This document shows positions 34,170 through 47,093 of a stretch of 64,000 bases of DNA, in pieces. The stretch spans positions 78,278,079 through 78,342,078 of the forward strand of contig CM067367.1 of assembly GCA_034401795.1 (NCBI GenBank), written 5' to 3'. Position 1 is the first letter of the stretch, and every line of letters begins with the position of its first letter. The stretch comes from Chaetoderma sp. LZ-2023a (taxonomy: Eukaryota > Mollusca > Caudofoveata > Chaetodermatida > Chaetodermatidae). Both the position numbers and the translations under genes were made by a program. The notes under the pieces were generated by a model that did not search any database, was not told the DNA's origin, and was given only the letters and a program-made list of their open reading frames with translations.

Positions 34170-34884
34170 TGTTTCATTAAAAGCACTATCTAGTTATTCA
34201 CTTATATGGCATCTTCAATTTATCCAATCATGTTATTCACCCATATGTGGTGTCTATATACGAACATTTGATCATGCACAAATCAGTTAGTTAATTATTT
34301 TCTATAACATCACCTGATACAGACAATGAATTATACTATTATTTCATCAATGTTGCGGTATCCACTTATGAAATCAACATACATGAATTTATCCATTCAC
34401 ATGGCATAGCACTCTATTTTACATCAGGCTCATCCACACCATGTGCTGAAGTGACATGTACATATACTTTCGCTCATTTACTTCAATATTTTCCAGTTGT
34501 CTGGTGTTCGTTGACCATTTTAATTTCAACAAACATAAAGTACTCAAGAGTTACTGAGCAATCATCAATATTGACACAGTTATTTCTGACGTGCAACAAC
34601 ATGCATGCATTCATCATGACTCGTACATGTATTTAGGTCAACTATTGCTCTTCACTCAGAAACATCTGACTTATCATCACTGTTATTTTATTTGTAATTA
34701 TTGTTTGAAGACACCACAAAAAGGACAGCATTCCTACTTGTTAGTAAAAGAAATGTTGCGTTATGTCTTTGCGCTGCGGCCACTCAGGGAATATGTGAAA
34801 CATGGGGACAGCCGGAGAAATGATAGCGCAAGTAAAAGGTTGTTGTATGATAGAATAGATATGGGTGGACAGCGATACAAGTGC

Positions 34885-34885
34885 A

Positions 34886-34932
<47 letters not shown>

Positions 34933-35029
34933 TGCTATTAATGTATTAATTAATTAATTTTTTATTTATTATTATTATTATTATTAATTGATTAATTAAT
35001 TAATTAATTAAATTATTTATTATTATTAC

Positions 35030-35078
<49 letters not shown>

Positions 35079-35113
35079 TTATTAAAATGTATTTATTTAT
35101 TTATTTATTTACT
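34885..35113. repeat. ATT/AATT microsatellite
   Basis: Long (ATT)n tracts alternate with (TTAA) and (TTTA) runs in the untranslated leader of the LTR element. Confidence 0.95.
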
Positions 35114-36233
35114 GGGGTGTTTGTGTGTTTGTTATATTCTGTTATTTAGACGATCATTTGCAGTGATGATTACGTTTATTCAATGAACTTATCATCTATC
35201 AACGCTTCAATTAAAACTCAACTTTTATGTTTCCTACTTCTGCAATGCCTGCGACTCATTCCACTAATATGTTCTGTGGCGATACAAGTTTGTGTGTAAT
35301 AATTAGTACTCAATGTTCCCCAATGAGTTTCTCATGCGATGATGAGGTGTTTGCGTGTGCGATGCTACACTACTACTCACATTGGTGAACTGGTTTGGGC
35401 TAATTTTACAGGTGTGCCCGTGTACCGGGTGGGTGTGGTGTTGTGCGTGTATTAAGGATTAAATGACTTGATTTCGCTTGAAATGCCCGATGAATGCGGG
35501 CACATGTGTGCGTGTAATATGTATTGCATCGTGCCTAAACTTGGTACAGTATTGATATAGGCTGGGGTGTTTGCTTACGGCCGTTCGGGATTAATTTAAC
35601 CTGAACAAAATATTATTATTTCGGTTGTCTTAGACTAATCATTAATATATGGTAAGAATTGTCATCGAATTCGGATATGCGTGCTGGATGTTTTATCGCG
35701 AGAATTAAAAGGTATGACAGCGCTTTTTTTTAAATCATGCAAAAAATAGCCAGCCGTACACCAGTGTCGCCGAGTGTTATATAGGTCCTACCTGGTCGTG
35801 ACATTAGCAATCGTTTTAGTTCTTAAAATATAGATTACTACAACAAAATACATTAACCAGTATTTAGTTATCAGACAAGTATTGATTAGATTTTCATCAA
35901 ATTGCACCATGAGCCAAGGGTAATCAATTGTCGGATATTTCAACGTGGAATTAACCTTCCTGGGTTTTTGGCGGTCTGGGGTGGCGGTGGGGTGTGGGTG
36001 GGGGGTGTGTGTGGGTGGGGTGGTGTCAGAATTTACAGGACGTTTCAATTATTTCACGATCAAATGTCACTACTAATACAGAAAATCCTATACTCACCTG
36101 CGTCCTTCGCCGGTCGTGGGGATTGCTTGGCAGCGAGTGGTTCAAGCGAACTGTCAATCGACTTTATTAAAATAGTTAATCATATTCGCAAATTAGATTA
36201 TTACAAATAAATGTGTTTATCTTCACGAAGCCA

Positions 36234-36252
36234 GAGCCGGGGTATTCCACCA
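36234..36252 (-). other. Candidate primer-binding site
   Basis: Immediately inside the 5' LTR the sense strand reads TGGTGGAATACCCCGGCTC. It begins with TGG as expected for pairing to a tRNA CCA end. I could not match the rest to a specific tRNA. Confidence 0.4.
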
Positions 36253-36998
36253 ATCTAATACCGATCGTTTGTCTATGTCTCAGGATCTTTCTTCTGGCTG
36301 GTGAGATAACACATACGCGTCTTTATAGTTACGGTAATCCTTTATTAATATACAACTTACGCTGTGACACTGTCACTGGCTCGTTTGCACAGTTGGCCAC
36401 AATCCACAGTCTGATATTCAAGTCGTGGAGTGGGACCAACTATCCAAAACAACAAGTGAACGTGCCCAGCGCCAAACTCCAACTGACTGCCGTCCCATGT
36501 TCTATTCGAACCATGTGACGTCAGTCCATAGTTACAAACCTTGGTGACAAACAGTTGCACCTGATCCGTGACAACACGTTCAGTATATACAGTACGTATT
36601 ACTAGATTAACTACAACAATACAGTTGGACACAATATCTTTAACAATCCTCTTTCGTATAAGCCTAGTGTGTATATAACCCGTAGTAGTGTATGTAAGTC
36701 AATAGCGGTGTGTGGCACTGTCGATGTATGCTAGTTCACGTGTGTGCTTATCTGTGGGCGTGGCTTGTTCATTTATTCATGCATGCGACGTGACTGTCCT
36801 GCGCGCGCGTGCCTGGGGTCCTCTGTGTGCTCCATTATGGGCGTGTGTGTATATCCAGTTCTGTCCTTGGTTGTGCCGTGTATATTCCGTATCCTGGTGC
36901 GCATGTGGTATATGTCTGTTTATGAATCGTGTTGTCAATTGTGTGTTCTTGTGTGTGTCTTTGTGCGCGTGCTGAAACTCTCCAGTCCTCTGTACTAT
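36253..36998 (-). repeat. 5' LTR of the gypsy-type element
   Basis: A direct copy of 26084-26796. It carries a perfect CRE palindrome at 36516-36523, in the same place as in the other LTR. The LINE coding sequence resumes directly after it. Confidence 0.75.
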
Positions 36999-38366
36999 AA
37001 AGACTATGCCCCATGCGAAGCATACGCCGCGGCGAGAAAGTCACTGTTAGAAACCATTGACACCCTCCAAACAAAATGCCTGCGAATTTGCTGTGGTGCC
37101 TCACAGAGTAGCCCTCGCGACGCAATCAACGTAGAGTGTGGAGAAATACCATTAGATCTGTGAAGAGAGGAACGGCTTCTCAAATTCTGGACATACCTAC
37201 AGAGTTCTGCGCCCACCCACCCTACCAGGGAGGTATGTCTTCCATGCAAGGAGCACCTAAGACACAAGGTACTGCCCAAAATGACCAAAAAGACCAAACC
37301 ACCAGGCCTGTTAATGACAGAGCTCGCCAGTACTACTGAACTGGTAAACGTCGAAATAGAAAGCTCAAGGCCGGCTCCTGACCCGCCATGGGTACTACCG
37401 CAGATCAAGGCGCATGACAGCCTATCCTCACAGATAAGCAAGAAAGACCCACCGGCGCTAATTAAGAGCTACGCTCTGGAAAACATCGACACCAGATGGA
37501 AGGAGCACAGGAAAATCTATACCGATGCCTCCAAAATGCCCAACTCCGGCGAATGCGGAGCAGGAGTAGTCATAGGTGACCAGGAAGAAGTCCTCAAGTA
37601 CAAGCTTCCGAATCACCTGCCGATATACACAGCCGAACCGGTGGCAATTAAAAAGGCTCTAGAATGGATTAAAACAGCAAATCCAGGAAAATACGTTACC
37701 CTCACAGACTCACTAAGCTCGGTGAAGAGCTTCAAATCTAGCAGCAGCAAGAGCAGGGACAACCTAATCAAGGAAATCCGGCAGCTGTATGCAACCGTGG
37801 TGACTGACATCAAAACTGTGGACATCGACTGGGTCCCAAGCCATGTTGACATTAAAGGCAATGAACAGGCGGATGAGGCAGCCAAGCAAGCGCTCAAAGA
37901 TGGATCTATGACCAGCATAGGACTTTCAAAGTCCGAAGCGAACGCCCTAGTCAAAAGGCACATCAACAGCAAATGGCAAAGACAATGGGATGAAAGCACA
38001 ACCGTAAGATTCCTGTTCAGAATTGTCCCTGGAGTCAAACGTAAATACCAAAACCACATCCCAGGACGCCAAGGCGACATTGTATTACGCCACATCAGAA
38101 TGGGTCGGAACAGCGTTAACCAGATACGAAAAAAACTCAACCTGTCAGACACAGACCAATGTGAAGCCTGCAAGGAGACTGAAACTCTAGACCACTTCTT
38201 CCTACGGTGCACTGAATATACAGGCATTAGAAAGGAACTCATCAATACGCTGAGAAAGGGAAATTTCAATCTTGACCCTATAGAAGACATTATAGCGATG
38301 CGTGACAGACAGATCAACCACGAATTAATCAAGTTTGTGCTTGCATCGGACAAACACATCACATAA
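36999..38366 (+). pseudogene. LINE ORF2 C-terminus with RNase H and zinc knuckle
   Basis: One plus-strand frame with a single TGA (37161-37163). It starts in the thumb region after reverse transcriptase (LQTKCLRICCGA..., VECGEIPLDL). Counting from Met 37281, an RNase H domain shows D82 (IYTDAS), E119 (YTAEP), D143 (LTDSLSS), H188 (VPSHVD) and D198 (EQADEA). A C-x2-C-x7-H-x4-C knuckle (C294, C297, H305, C310) follows. The RNase H plus knuckle order fits I/Jockey-group LINEs. The upstream part was separated by the LTR insertion. Confidence 0.92.
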
Positions 38367-38389
38367 TCAGAACACATTTTGTTTAGTAT

Positions 38390-39090
38390 TCATTAGGCCA
38401 CAACAGTCTTATTCATGTGTGTTGATAAGCTGTGGTCGCAATGAATAATCTTACAAATTTGGCCAGTAAATGTTAGCGTTAAATTACGCCACATCAGTCT
38501 TATTCAAGCGTGTCGATAAGCTGTGGTCGTAAACGTTCAAACCAGAATGCAAACACTTAAACAAAATATAATTAATATATTAGTTAGAGCTAAATTACGC
38601 CACATCAGTCTTATTCAAGCGTGTCGATAAGCTGTGGTCGTAAACGTTCAACCGAGCTTACAAACACTTACAGACAAAATATAATCAATATACACATGCA
38701 TACCTGCGGCCACATCAGTCGTATTCAAGCGTGTTGATAAGGTGTGGTCGCAATGAATAATCTTACAAATTTGACCAGTAAATGTTAGCGTTAAATTGCG
38801 CCACATCAGTCTTATTCAAGCGTGTCGATAAGCTGTGGTCGTAAACATTCAAACGAGCTTGCAAACACTTACAGACAAAATATAATCAATACACACATGC
38901 ATGCCTGCGTCATGGGTTTATAAACATTCGCATTGAATGTTTAGCGTTCATTAGGCCACATCAGTCTTATTCATGCATGTTGATAAGCGGTGGTCGCAAT
39001 GAATAATCTTACAAATTCGACCAGTAAACGTTAGCGTTAAACCACGCCACATCAGTCTTATTCAAGCGTGTCGATAAGCTGTGGTCGTAA
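38390..39090 (+). repeat. Seven-copy hairpin repeat downstream of the LINE ORF
   Basis: A 38-bp motif, CCACATCAGTCTTATTCAAG followed by a loop and ATAAGCTGTGG, recurs at 38398, 38489, 38600, 38710, 38801, 38956 and 39047. CCACA pairs with TGTGG and CTTAT with ATAAG. Spacers alternate between ~91 and ~110 bp, with one of 155 bp. The array starts about 30 bp after the LINE stop codon. Confidence 0.92.
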
Positions 39091-40176
39091 ACGTTCAAAC
39101 AAGATTGCAAACACTTATAAAAAAAATGTAAGTAACCTACTCGTGCATGCCTGTGTCATGAATTGATGACCCAGAGTGTGTGAGTACATGCCCCAAAACA
39201 TCTGTCCATATTGTCTGTTTTCTTTTGATCTCTTTCTTTTTCTTTCAGCATTGTGCCCTTTCTTTTTTCTTTCAGAGCCAGAGGCGGAGCTAAATTGCGG
39301 CAACGAACCCAACAACGACAGACGGGCAGAAAGACAGATGGAGGACTGGAACAGACAACAGAACAACAGATGGGCCTACCTGCCGATGGACCGCGAGGGA
39401 CATGGACGTGTGTCCATCTCATTCATGGTCCGTCGGCGGCTATGTTGGTCAGTGGAATGGACTGACAAACCAATCAACAAATGGATAGACTGACGGACAA
39501 TTCTGGGCACAGCAAGCTGCTGGAATACGCTTAAGCAATGTACTTGGCCCCACTTGCTCAGTCTTCTCGGATGGGACTTTAAACTGAGGTCCTGTCATAC
39601 AGTGCTCGTCACTGTGTGAACGTGAGCTAGGGCTAGGTAGGCAAGAAATTTCGGCATAATCAAAGTAAACCGGATACTGAATGGATTCGTCCTCGAATGG
39701 AATCACGCAACACACAGGTTACAAAATCAAATCAAAATTGCTAGAATTGGAATCTTTCGGACTTTTCAATGGGTCTATGGAGGGACGCAACCCGGATGAC
39801 TGATCGAGTTCGTCCTCGGACGGACGCAGTCACCATACGGGCTGCCTAATCAATCAAAATCAAACAAATGCGCGCTGGTGCATGCTCGGATGATGGTCAA
39901 AAGAGCAAATGGGTCCCAGGACCCTAAAGACCCCACATCCCAATCTCCCTGCACACCCCCCCCCCCCCCGCCAGGGTACATCAGGTCACAAGACCGCACG
40001 CACCCACACACCCCACACCCAGTACCTACCCCATTCCCTTCCCCACCCCTGCTAGGCCCAGGTTAGGCCCTCCCCATCCCCCACGCCCAAGCATGAGGAG
40101 CAACAGAAAAGCCATGGTCAAGAACACCACATGCCATCTTCAACATGAGACAAAATCGAGAGACAACGACCAACAC

Positions 40177-40304
<128 letters not shown>

Positions 40305-40418
40305 TAATGCACAAACCGACGTCACAAGAATTCACAAGAATTCAACAGAAACCACAAAGGCCAGGCGTGAGTCTAGACCCTAGCATTGGGAACTAGCAAA
40401 TAAACGCCTTAAATATTA

Positions 40419-40444
40419 CAACACACACACACACACACACACAC
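40419..40444. repeat. AC microsatellite
   Basis: A clean (AC)n run of about 25 bp. Confidence 0.95.
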
Positions 40445-40652
40445 GATGCAACGTGCAGTAATGTCGAAGGAGGTGAATATCAGTGAGCCCAGTGGTTGGA
40501 TCTTCTTCCACCGATTTCTCCCGGCCACCCTGGCGGGACACATTTGTCACTGACTTGATCTGTCGTTAATAGGCGTTCATGAGTAAACTACATCTTGGCT
40601 TCGTTCGCAGTGCCAAGAATGTTATAATGGGGCAATTTTTTCTCGTCTATGT

Positions 40653-41024
40653 CAATAGAGGGATCAATTTCTAGCTATGCCACGCCCATCTCTAGCTAAT
40701 CCACACGCACGCTTTGCCCGTGTTGGGATAGATCAGGCACACCATTTCCAGAATCACAATATCAAGGTAACTTTACAGGTAAGCTGTGGAATATTTTGAA
40801 ACTAATTTGACTGGGTGCTGTTATTGCCTATAGACGAAATATTCAACAGAATGTTTTATTAAATAGTAAAGACATACATTTCGTACACTTGGTGGATTAT
40901 TCCATGAACCTGACAGGGTTATAGATACGTCATTCATTACGTATTTTGAATGTGACGTCGGCCTACATGTGGCGTAATTGATTATGACATTATATACTTT
41001 AGTGACAGATCGGATCTATCCATT
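40653..41024 (-). mobile_element. Family A MITE, reverse copy with collapsed hairpin
   Basis: The order 'tagctatgccacgcccatctc', 'cgtgttgggat', 'tggaatattttgaaactaat', 'gttttattaaatagtaaaga', 'gaatgtgacgtcggcc', 'ggatctatccatt' is conserved. Most of the right hairpin arm is deleted. Confidence 0.8.
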
Positions 41025-41189
41025 GCCTTTGTCAGAATAAGATCATAGATAGGAATGTAATAGTCCTTAGTTTGCACACACTGTTGCTTTAATCAATTAC
41101 AGAAGAAAGACAGCCTGTGATATGCAACAAGACGTCTAATGACTTGTGGCTCTCATATGGACCGTTAGCATTGAACCATTTGCATTTAA

Positions 41190-42545
41190 ATAAACATGAT
41201 GGATAATTTTCGGAAAATCCAAGATGACCACCAAAGGAATTGACCAATCAAAATTATGTATATACGTCTGAAGCCTACCCACCTATGGTCCTGCCAGCTG
41301 AGTTTGATTGAAATCTGCCAAGCGGTTAATGAGGTGTAGTCTTTTAACTGATTTACCTAAGCTTTTGGAAAATCCAAGATGGCCACCCAAAAAATTGACC
41401 AGTCAAAATTCTGCGTACTAGATATGAAGCCTGCTACCATAGGGTCCTTCCATACAAGTCTGGTTGAAATCGCTCAAGCAATTGATGAGGAGTAGTGTTT
41501 TAAACGACATCTGCTAGGTTTTCATAAAATTCAAGATTGTCACCATATTTACAGCCATATAACCCTTCCCACCAAACTATGTTGAAATCCACCAAGCGTG
41601 TAACGTGGAGTAGCGTTTTGACAATTTCCGGTAATAAACTTTTAAAAGAGTAGTAGGCCTACAATTTGGTTGAATCCATCTAGTCAAATTTTGTTGAAAT
41701 ATGTCAAGAAGCTAAAGGAAGAGTAGAATTTTTACCCTTTCCGGTAGATTTTTGATAAGTTCTAAAATTTTCACCCAAAAAATAGATCAATCAAAATTCT
41801 GAAACGATGTTCTAGAGCCTACCACCATCCATCTAGTAAAATTTGGTTGAAATATGTCAAACAACTATGGAGGAGTAGCAATTTGACCATTTCCGGTAGA
41901 TTTTTCACGAAATCAAAGATTTTCACTCTAAAAAATTAGCAACCAAAATTCTGAAAAACTGCTTAAGAGCCTACCACCATGGAATCCATTTAGCCAATTT
42001 TGGTTTAAATATGTCAAGCAGCTAAGAAGGAGTAGCATTTTGACAATTTCAGGTAGATTAAAAATAATATTTAAGAGTTTCACCCAAAAAATAGATCAAT
42101 CATAATTCTGAATAGGGTTTCTAGAACCGACCACAATAGAAGGCATCTAGTAAAATTTGGTTGAAATGTGTCAAGCAGCTAAGGAGGAGTAGTATTTTGA
42201 CCATTTCCGGTAGATCTATTTAATCAAAGCTAAGATTTTCACCCAAAAAATGGCTCAATAAATATGCTGAATAGAAGTTCTAGAGCCTACCACCGTAGAA
42301 TCTATCTATTCAAATTTGTTTGAAATATGTCAAGTAGCTATGGAGGAGTAGTATTTTAACAATTTCCGGTAAATTTTCACCAAAAAAATTGACCAAGCAA
42401 AATTCTGAAAACTGCAGGATACCAGCATAGGATCCTTCCAGCCAAATTTGGTTGAAATCGGTCAAACCGTTAAGGAGAAAAAGTGATTTGACGGACGACG
42501 GACGGCCGCCATAGCATTAGCTCACATGAACTTTCAGGCCAGGTG
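41190..42545. repeat. Tandem array with ~155-bp units
   Basis: Blocks 'tttcacccaaaaaatagatc', 'atcaaaattctgaa', 'gagcctaccaccat', 'aaatttggttgaaatatgtc' and 'aggagtagcattttgac' recur about every 137-161 bp. The array ends in 'aggccaggtgagata', the reverse of the 'ctcacctggcc' start at 12866. No gene is seen. Confidence 0.8.
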
Positions 42546-42602
42546 AGATAAAATAAAACTGCATCAGCTTCTTTCTGAGTACTTGACTCAAGAGCCAAGC
42601 TT

Positions 42603-43440
42603 TTCAAGATGTATTTATTACTCCCAGATCGCACATGTGATACATGGGGGTATAAACAATGTACAATTTATACAGTGGCAAGACAGTTTACATGTTATTT
42701 ACATATCTCTAATAGAATAACTCATAATATTGGGAGACAAAATAGTTTAGATTTATTACAGCAATATGATTAGTTCTTTTCAGGCAAGCTATTTCTATAT
42801 TAACTATTATTCTGATCACAATTTCAATTTCTTTTCAAATATTATCTTTATTAGCTTATTTGCTGTGTTTTTGCAACTGTTTCATCTTTTTAGAATTGCT
42901 TAATTGTTGCATTTATTAGTTGGCAATCTTTAGATAGTAGTTCTGTGTTGTTACTAGAGAAAAACTGGGAAGATTTTTAATAATTGGGCTGCTTACGGTT
43001 GTATTTAGGTAGCGTTTTTAATCGTAATGTATGAAGAAGTCGCAAATACAAATGTAATGAAACTCATCTCCAATTTCGTTTCTGTCACAAATACTGCATT
43101 TCCTTTCTTCTCTTGGTATTCATCCCCACCCCACCACCCACCCCACCATTTGAATTTGTAATGAACGCTTACTGGTCCTAAACCCAGTGAACACTATTCT
43201 CTGTCTCTATCAATAAGTCTAAGGAGGAGTGTTTCAGTTTCCAAGTTAGTCTTAAAGGAATTATATATCCTACCGTTCCACGATTCCTTCATTTGGGTCA
43301 GACATGATTGTATAAAGCCCTCTATGTTTCTGGTAATCGAAGCTTGACTGATTTTGGTGTTACGAAATATGTCTTCCAAAGGTATTATATAAAACGGTTT
43401 AAAGCATGTTAGCCAATTTGTATGGTTTTCCGTTTTCATT
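42603..43440 (-). pseudogene. LINE C-terminal fragment and 3' end
   Basis: On the minus strand an open stretch (WNGRIYNSFKTNLETETLLL) is followed, after a frame break, by C-S-I-C-D-R-N-E-I-G-D-E-F-H-Y, the knuckle at the end of many invertebrate LINEs. The low-coordinate end reads 'taataaatacatcttgaaaa' on the sense strand, a plausible LINE tail. Confidence 0.7.
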
Positions 43441-43589
43441 TAGAATCCCTTAACATACAATTATACATTTGACAACAACTTCACTGCATCATCATCGCCA
43501 CCGCCGCTACCACAACCACCACCACCACCACCACCACCATGTCTGCTTCTGAAAAGTGATAATCCGTTCGAATTCTCTCCTTTCAAAAA

Positions 43590-43900
43590 TAACCGGCTAA
43601 TTGTGATTGTTACTCCCCCTGGGATTCGCTGGCACGAATTGGATCTATGTTTATGCCTCTAATGACGAAATTTGACCAAGAACGTATTTGCTTATTGAAT
43701 CTCCATTTGCAGACCAAGAGAAGACTACTTTTGACAAGTTACAACTGGAATGACTGGTTCGGTTGCCAAGCCAGTCATTTCAGCGGTAAATTGTCAAAAA
43801 TAGTATTCTCTTGGCCTGCAAATGGACATCCTCCAATACCACGACAAAGGCCGGCTTTAGCCGGCTACGCCGCTTCGTCATGGAAGAATTAAACAAAAAC
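43590..43900. mobile_element. Element with 'tttgcagaccaagagaagac' hairpin
   Basis: The hairpin (about 43688-43828) pairs 'ccatttgcagaccaagagaa' with 'ttctcttggcctgcaaatgg', and 'gaatgactggttcgg' with 'ccaagccagtcattt'. It is related to the hairpins at 1163-1260, 9710-9800 and 60745-60830. The outer boundaries are unclear. Confidence 0.6.
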
Positions 43901-45231
43901 GTTGACATGTGAGACTTTCTGTTTGCCACAATGCAATCTTAATGCTTGAACGCGTGTTCATCACTCATTTGAAATACATTGAATAACTCTCAACGTGGCA
44001 CTTTGCATAGTTTGACTTTGTCATGCTTTATTGACGTTTCTGAACGACTTGTCACTGGGCATTGGCTTCCCTTGTGCTACAGAATGTGGGTAGTTATTGC
44101 AAATCATAGTTTACGAAATTCGTCAATTGCACTTTGTGGAACAGGTTTTTCTATTTCTAGTATTAGACGTTTCAGGCACATCATCTCTCAAAGGTATTCA
44201 GATTTCGTTTGACAGTCCCTCCAATGGTGAGAGCAGAGCCGGATTATGGAATCGCGGCAAGGCGTAAACGTGCTAGAACGCGGTGGCCCCGAAAAATAAG
44301 GACCCCCACATCATAAATCATAGTTTATCGTGTTTTATCCATTTGAGTCTGTAATTCCAGTATCTCACTTTTGCTTTAGGCTGCACCGGCTTTCAGTAAA
44401 AATTAGTTTCAAAATAGTCAACATTTTGATACATACCTAACTAATTTATTGTATTTGGTAGTAGTAGTAGTAGTGGTGGTGGTGGTGGTGCCGCGCAATC
44501 TCCGAGGTGTACTAGAAAACTACCTCCGACACATGTTTGCCGAAAGCTCCCATGAGCCGCATAATAAAACACGATGCATTCGATTACTAGTATCAGCAGA
44601 AAGACTAGGCCTATATAAGCATATTTATATTGGACTTCGTGCACCTTATCATAATATATGTTATATAATAGGGAGAATGGCTTTAGCTGATATTTGTGGA
44701 CTGAATAGCTTCAAATAGAATTCCCTCTATCCAGAATTAAAAGCACCATTTATTTCGCGGTTTGGTCAAATTGGTGAGAGTATAACTGCCGGATTTGCCT
44801 TACCAAATAATATCGATGTAAGTATAGAATAAAGATTGCCTCCAGAAATATGCTTTGTCATTTTGACCAGTTTTCGAATTTATTTTTCTCATTTCTTGTC
44901 AAATCGCATACTCGTCGTCTCCATTCAAGATTGACCAGCTTGAAGGAAATTGAACGCTCACAGAATGCATCTCACGTGCTGTACAGCTCAAGAATAATTT
45001 AAAACAGAACAAAATAAAACGTCTTGTTGAATAATACTCTGGATTTAACGTAATTTGAATTTTTTGGAAATATTTAAACTTATTTATAAGCTGACTGTAC
45101 ATGCATATTTATGTGGTTATATTGTCGGAAGAATGGCTTTAGCTAATATTTGTGTACTGAAAACTGAAAAGTGTCAAATAGCGTTTCTTGTATCCAAAAT
45201 TAAAAACACCATTTATTTCACGGTGTGGTCC

Positions 45232-45635
45232 AATTCACGAATCCAGTTTCTTAGTCAATCATATGACGTCATAATCAACCACGTAACGCGTGGGCTGACG
45301 CCATAATTAATTACGTCATGAATGACGGAGCTAAGTTCGTCACAAACATTTGAATGATGAATGATTAATATTTGTTGTACTAATTGTGTGTCTTTACTAT
45401 ATAAGAAACATACTGTAGAATATTTTGAAACTAATTTGACTGGGTGCTGTTGCTGCTATAGTCAGCAACAGCACCCAGTCAAATTAGTTTCTAAATATTC
45501 TACAGCTTCCCTGTATAGTTTTCTGGAAATTGCTAATCGGGGAGTTCAGGGATCCATCGATCTCAATATGGGCGACGCGTGGGTGGGACTTAGCTAAATA
45601 TGGGCGGGACATCGCTAAAACTGGATTCCTCTATT
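45232..45635 (+). mobile_element. Family A MITE in tandem unit 2
   Basis: Perfect CRE at 45264-45271. The hairpin at about 45412-45505 is nearly perfect. It ends AAACTGGATTCCTCTATT. Its outline can be checked against empty units 1 and 3. Confidence 0.9.
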
Positions 45636-46695
45636 GGGAAGAGAATAACTGCCAAATTTGTGTTAACGTGTAATTCCGATGTATGTGTAGAGCGAGGATT
45701 ACAAATCAATAATGTACTTTGTCATTATTACCAGTTTTCGAATTTAATATTCTTCCCATACATTGTCAAATCGCACACGTCTCATCTTTATTCAATACAA
45801 TATTCTTTTAGCATGTCTACATTTCTATATAATGGCCTGCTCGGATGTTGGGGTGGGGGTGGGGAAGGGTGGTTATGCGGATCTAGATGTTCCCACAATG
45901 CATCACATGCATTTCGGGAGGTACAGTACGGCTAAGAAATAACTCAACACGGAAACATTTTAACTTATTGATAAGCTGAACTGTACATGTTTATTTATAG
46001 AGTTATGTAAGAGATCATATTATATGTCCAGAAGAATGGCTTTAGCTGATATTCGTGGACCGAAATGTGTCAACGAGAATTCTTTGTACCCAGAATTAAT
46101 AGTATAGGCCTATTTCACGGTTTGGGCATATTGGGGGGAGTATAACTGCAGGATTTGTCTTACAAAATAATGTAGATGCAAGCATAGAATAAGGTTTGAC
46201 AGAAATATGCATCGTCATTGTTCCCAGTTTTCGAATTTATTCTGCCCATTACTGGTTAAATCGCAGATTTGTGGTCTGTCTTCATTGCAATATCTCGGAG
46301 CTTTTCTACTTTTCTATAGAATGTCGTTCTACGGAGATACGCCATTAGTCATTGGGGTGGGGTGGGGGCTGGTTTGGATGCTCCCAGAATGCGTCTCGTG
46401 TATTAGAGGATAAGCATTATATCCCAGAAATAACTTCACACCAAAGCGAAAGGAAACGTACTGTTGACGTCAGCCACCTCCGCTCAAATTAACTCAAAAA
46501 TATTCAACAGATTATATCTTACGTCATGTTCAAAATTGTTCTAACTAACATATTCTGTTTTCGTTTTGGAAACGTCTTAGCATCTTTGTGAGCTGTACTG
46601 TACATACATATTTATGCCGTTGTATAAGATATCATATTATATCTTAGCTAGAATAGCTGTAGGTGATATTTGTGGACTGAAAACCATCAGACACA

Positions 46696-47093
46696 ATTGA
46701 GGCATCCAGTTTCTCAGTCAATCGTTAGTCGTCATAATCAACTCCGTCACGTGTAGGCTGGCGTCATAATCAATTACGTCATGAATGAGATAATTAAGCC
46801 CGTCACAAACGCTTAATAGTCCGACAAGTTGTACGAAATGTATGTCTTTACTATTTTATAAACATTCTGTTGAATATTTTGAAAGTAATTTAAATGACTG
46901 GGCGCCGTAGCTGCCATAGGCAGCAACGGCACCCAGTCAAATTTGTTTCAAAATATTCAATAGGATACCTGTATAGTTTTCCTGAAATTGCGATTCAGAG
47001 AGTGCAGGGATCGATTGATCCCGAGACAGACGAAGCGTGCATGAAACTTAGCTCGAGGTGGGCGGGACATAGCTAAAACTGTATTCCTCTATT
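46696..47093 (+). mobile_element. Family A MITE in tandem unit 4
   Basis: It begins 'gaggcatccagtttct' and ends 'aaactgtattcctctatt'. The hairpin lies at about 46867-46963 and the CREs are mutated (GTCGTCAT, TGGCGTCA). Confidence 0.87.

Larger units (their letters stand above)
26086..36998 (-). mobile_element. Degenerate Ty3/gypsy LTR retrotransposon inserted in a LINE
   Basis: Two ~0.7-kb direct repeats enclose minus-strand protease, reverse transcriptase, RNase H, integrase and chromodomain sequences. AAAGACTAT occurs just outside both ends (26077-26085 and 36999-37007), so a target duplication plus a few bases of chance identity is likely. Polarity agrees: a TGG-starting primer-site candidate abuts the 5' LTR and a purine tract abuts the 3' LTR. 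The LTRs do not show TG...CA ends. No gag frame was found in the 2 kb before the protease, and pol carries several stops and at least one frameshift, so the copy is dead. Later insertions inside it include a TTAA MITE and a LINE tail. Confidence 0.7.

Noticed and set aside
34591..34941. 116-codon open frame ending in poly-Tyr
   Set aside because: Its end is a translated ATT/TTA microsatellite and the rest lies in the LTR element leader with no motif.
35788..36048. gag of the gypsy element
   Set aside because: The 86-codon frame has no major homology region or zinc knuckle and is Pro/Thr-rich only because of a GT-rich tract.
37613..38377. 254-codon minus-strand open frame
   Set aside because: It is antisense to the LINE RNase H region, whose DEDD motif shows the plus strand is the coding one.
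39176..39493. A host exon after 'tttcttttttctttcag'
   Set aside because: The acceptor-like tract is good, but the downstream frame shows no known domain or donor and borders the LINE 3' region.
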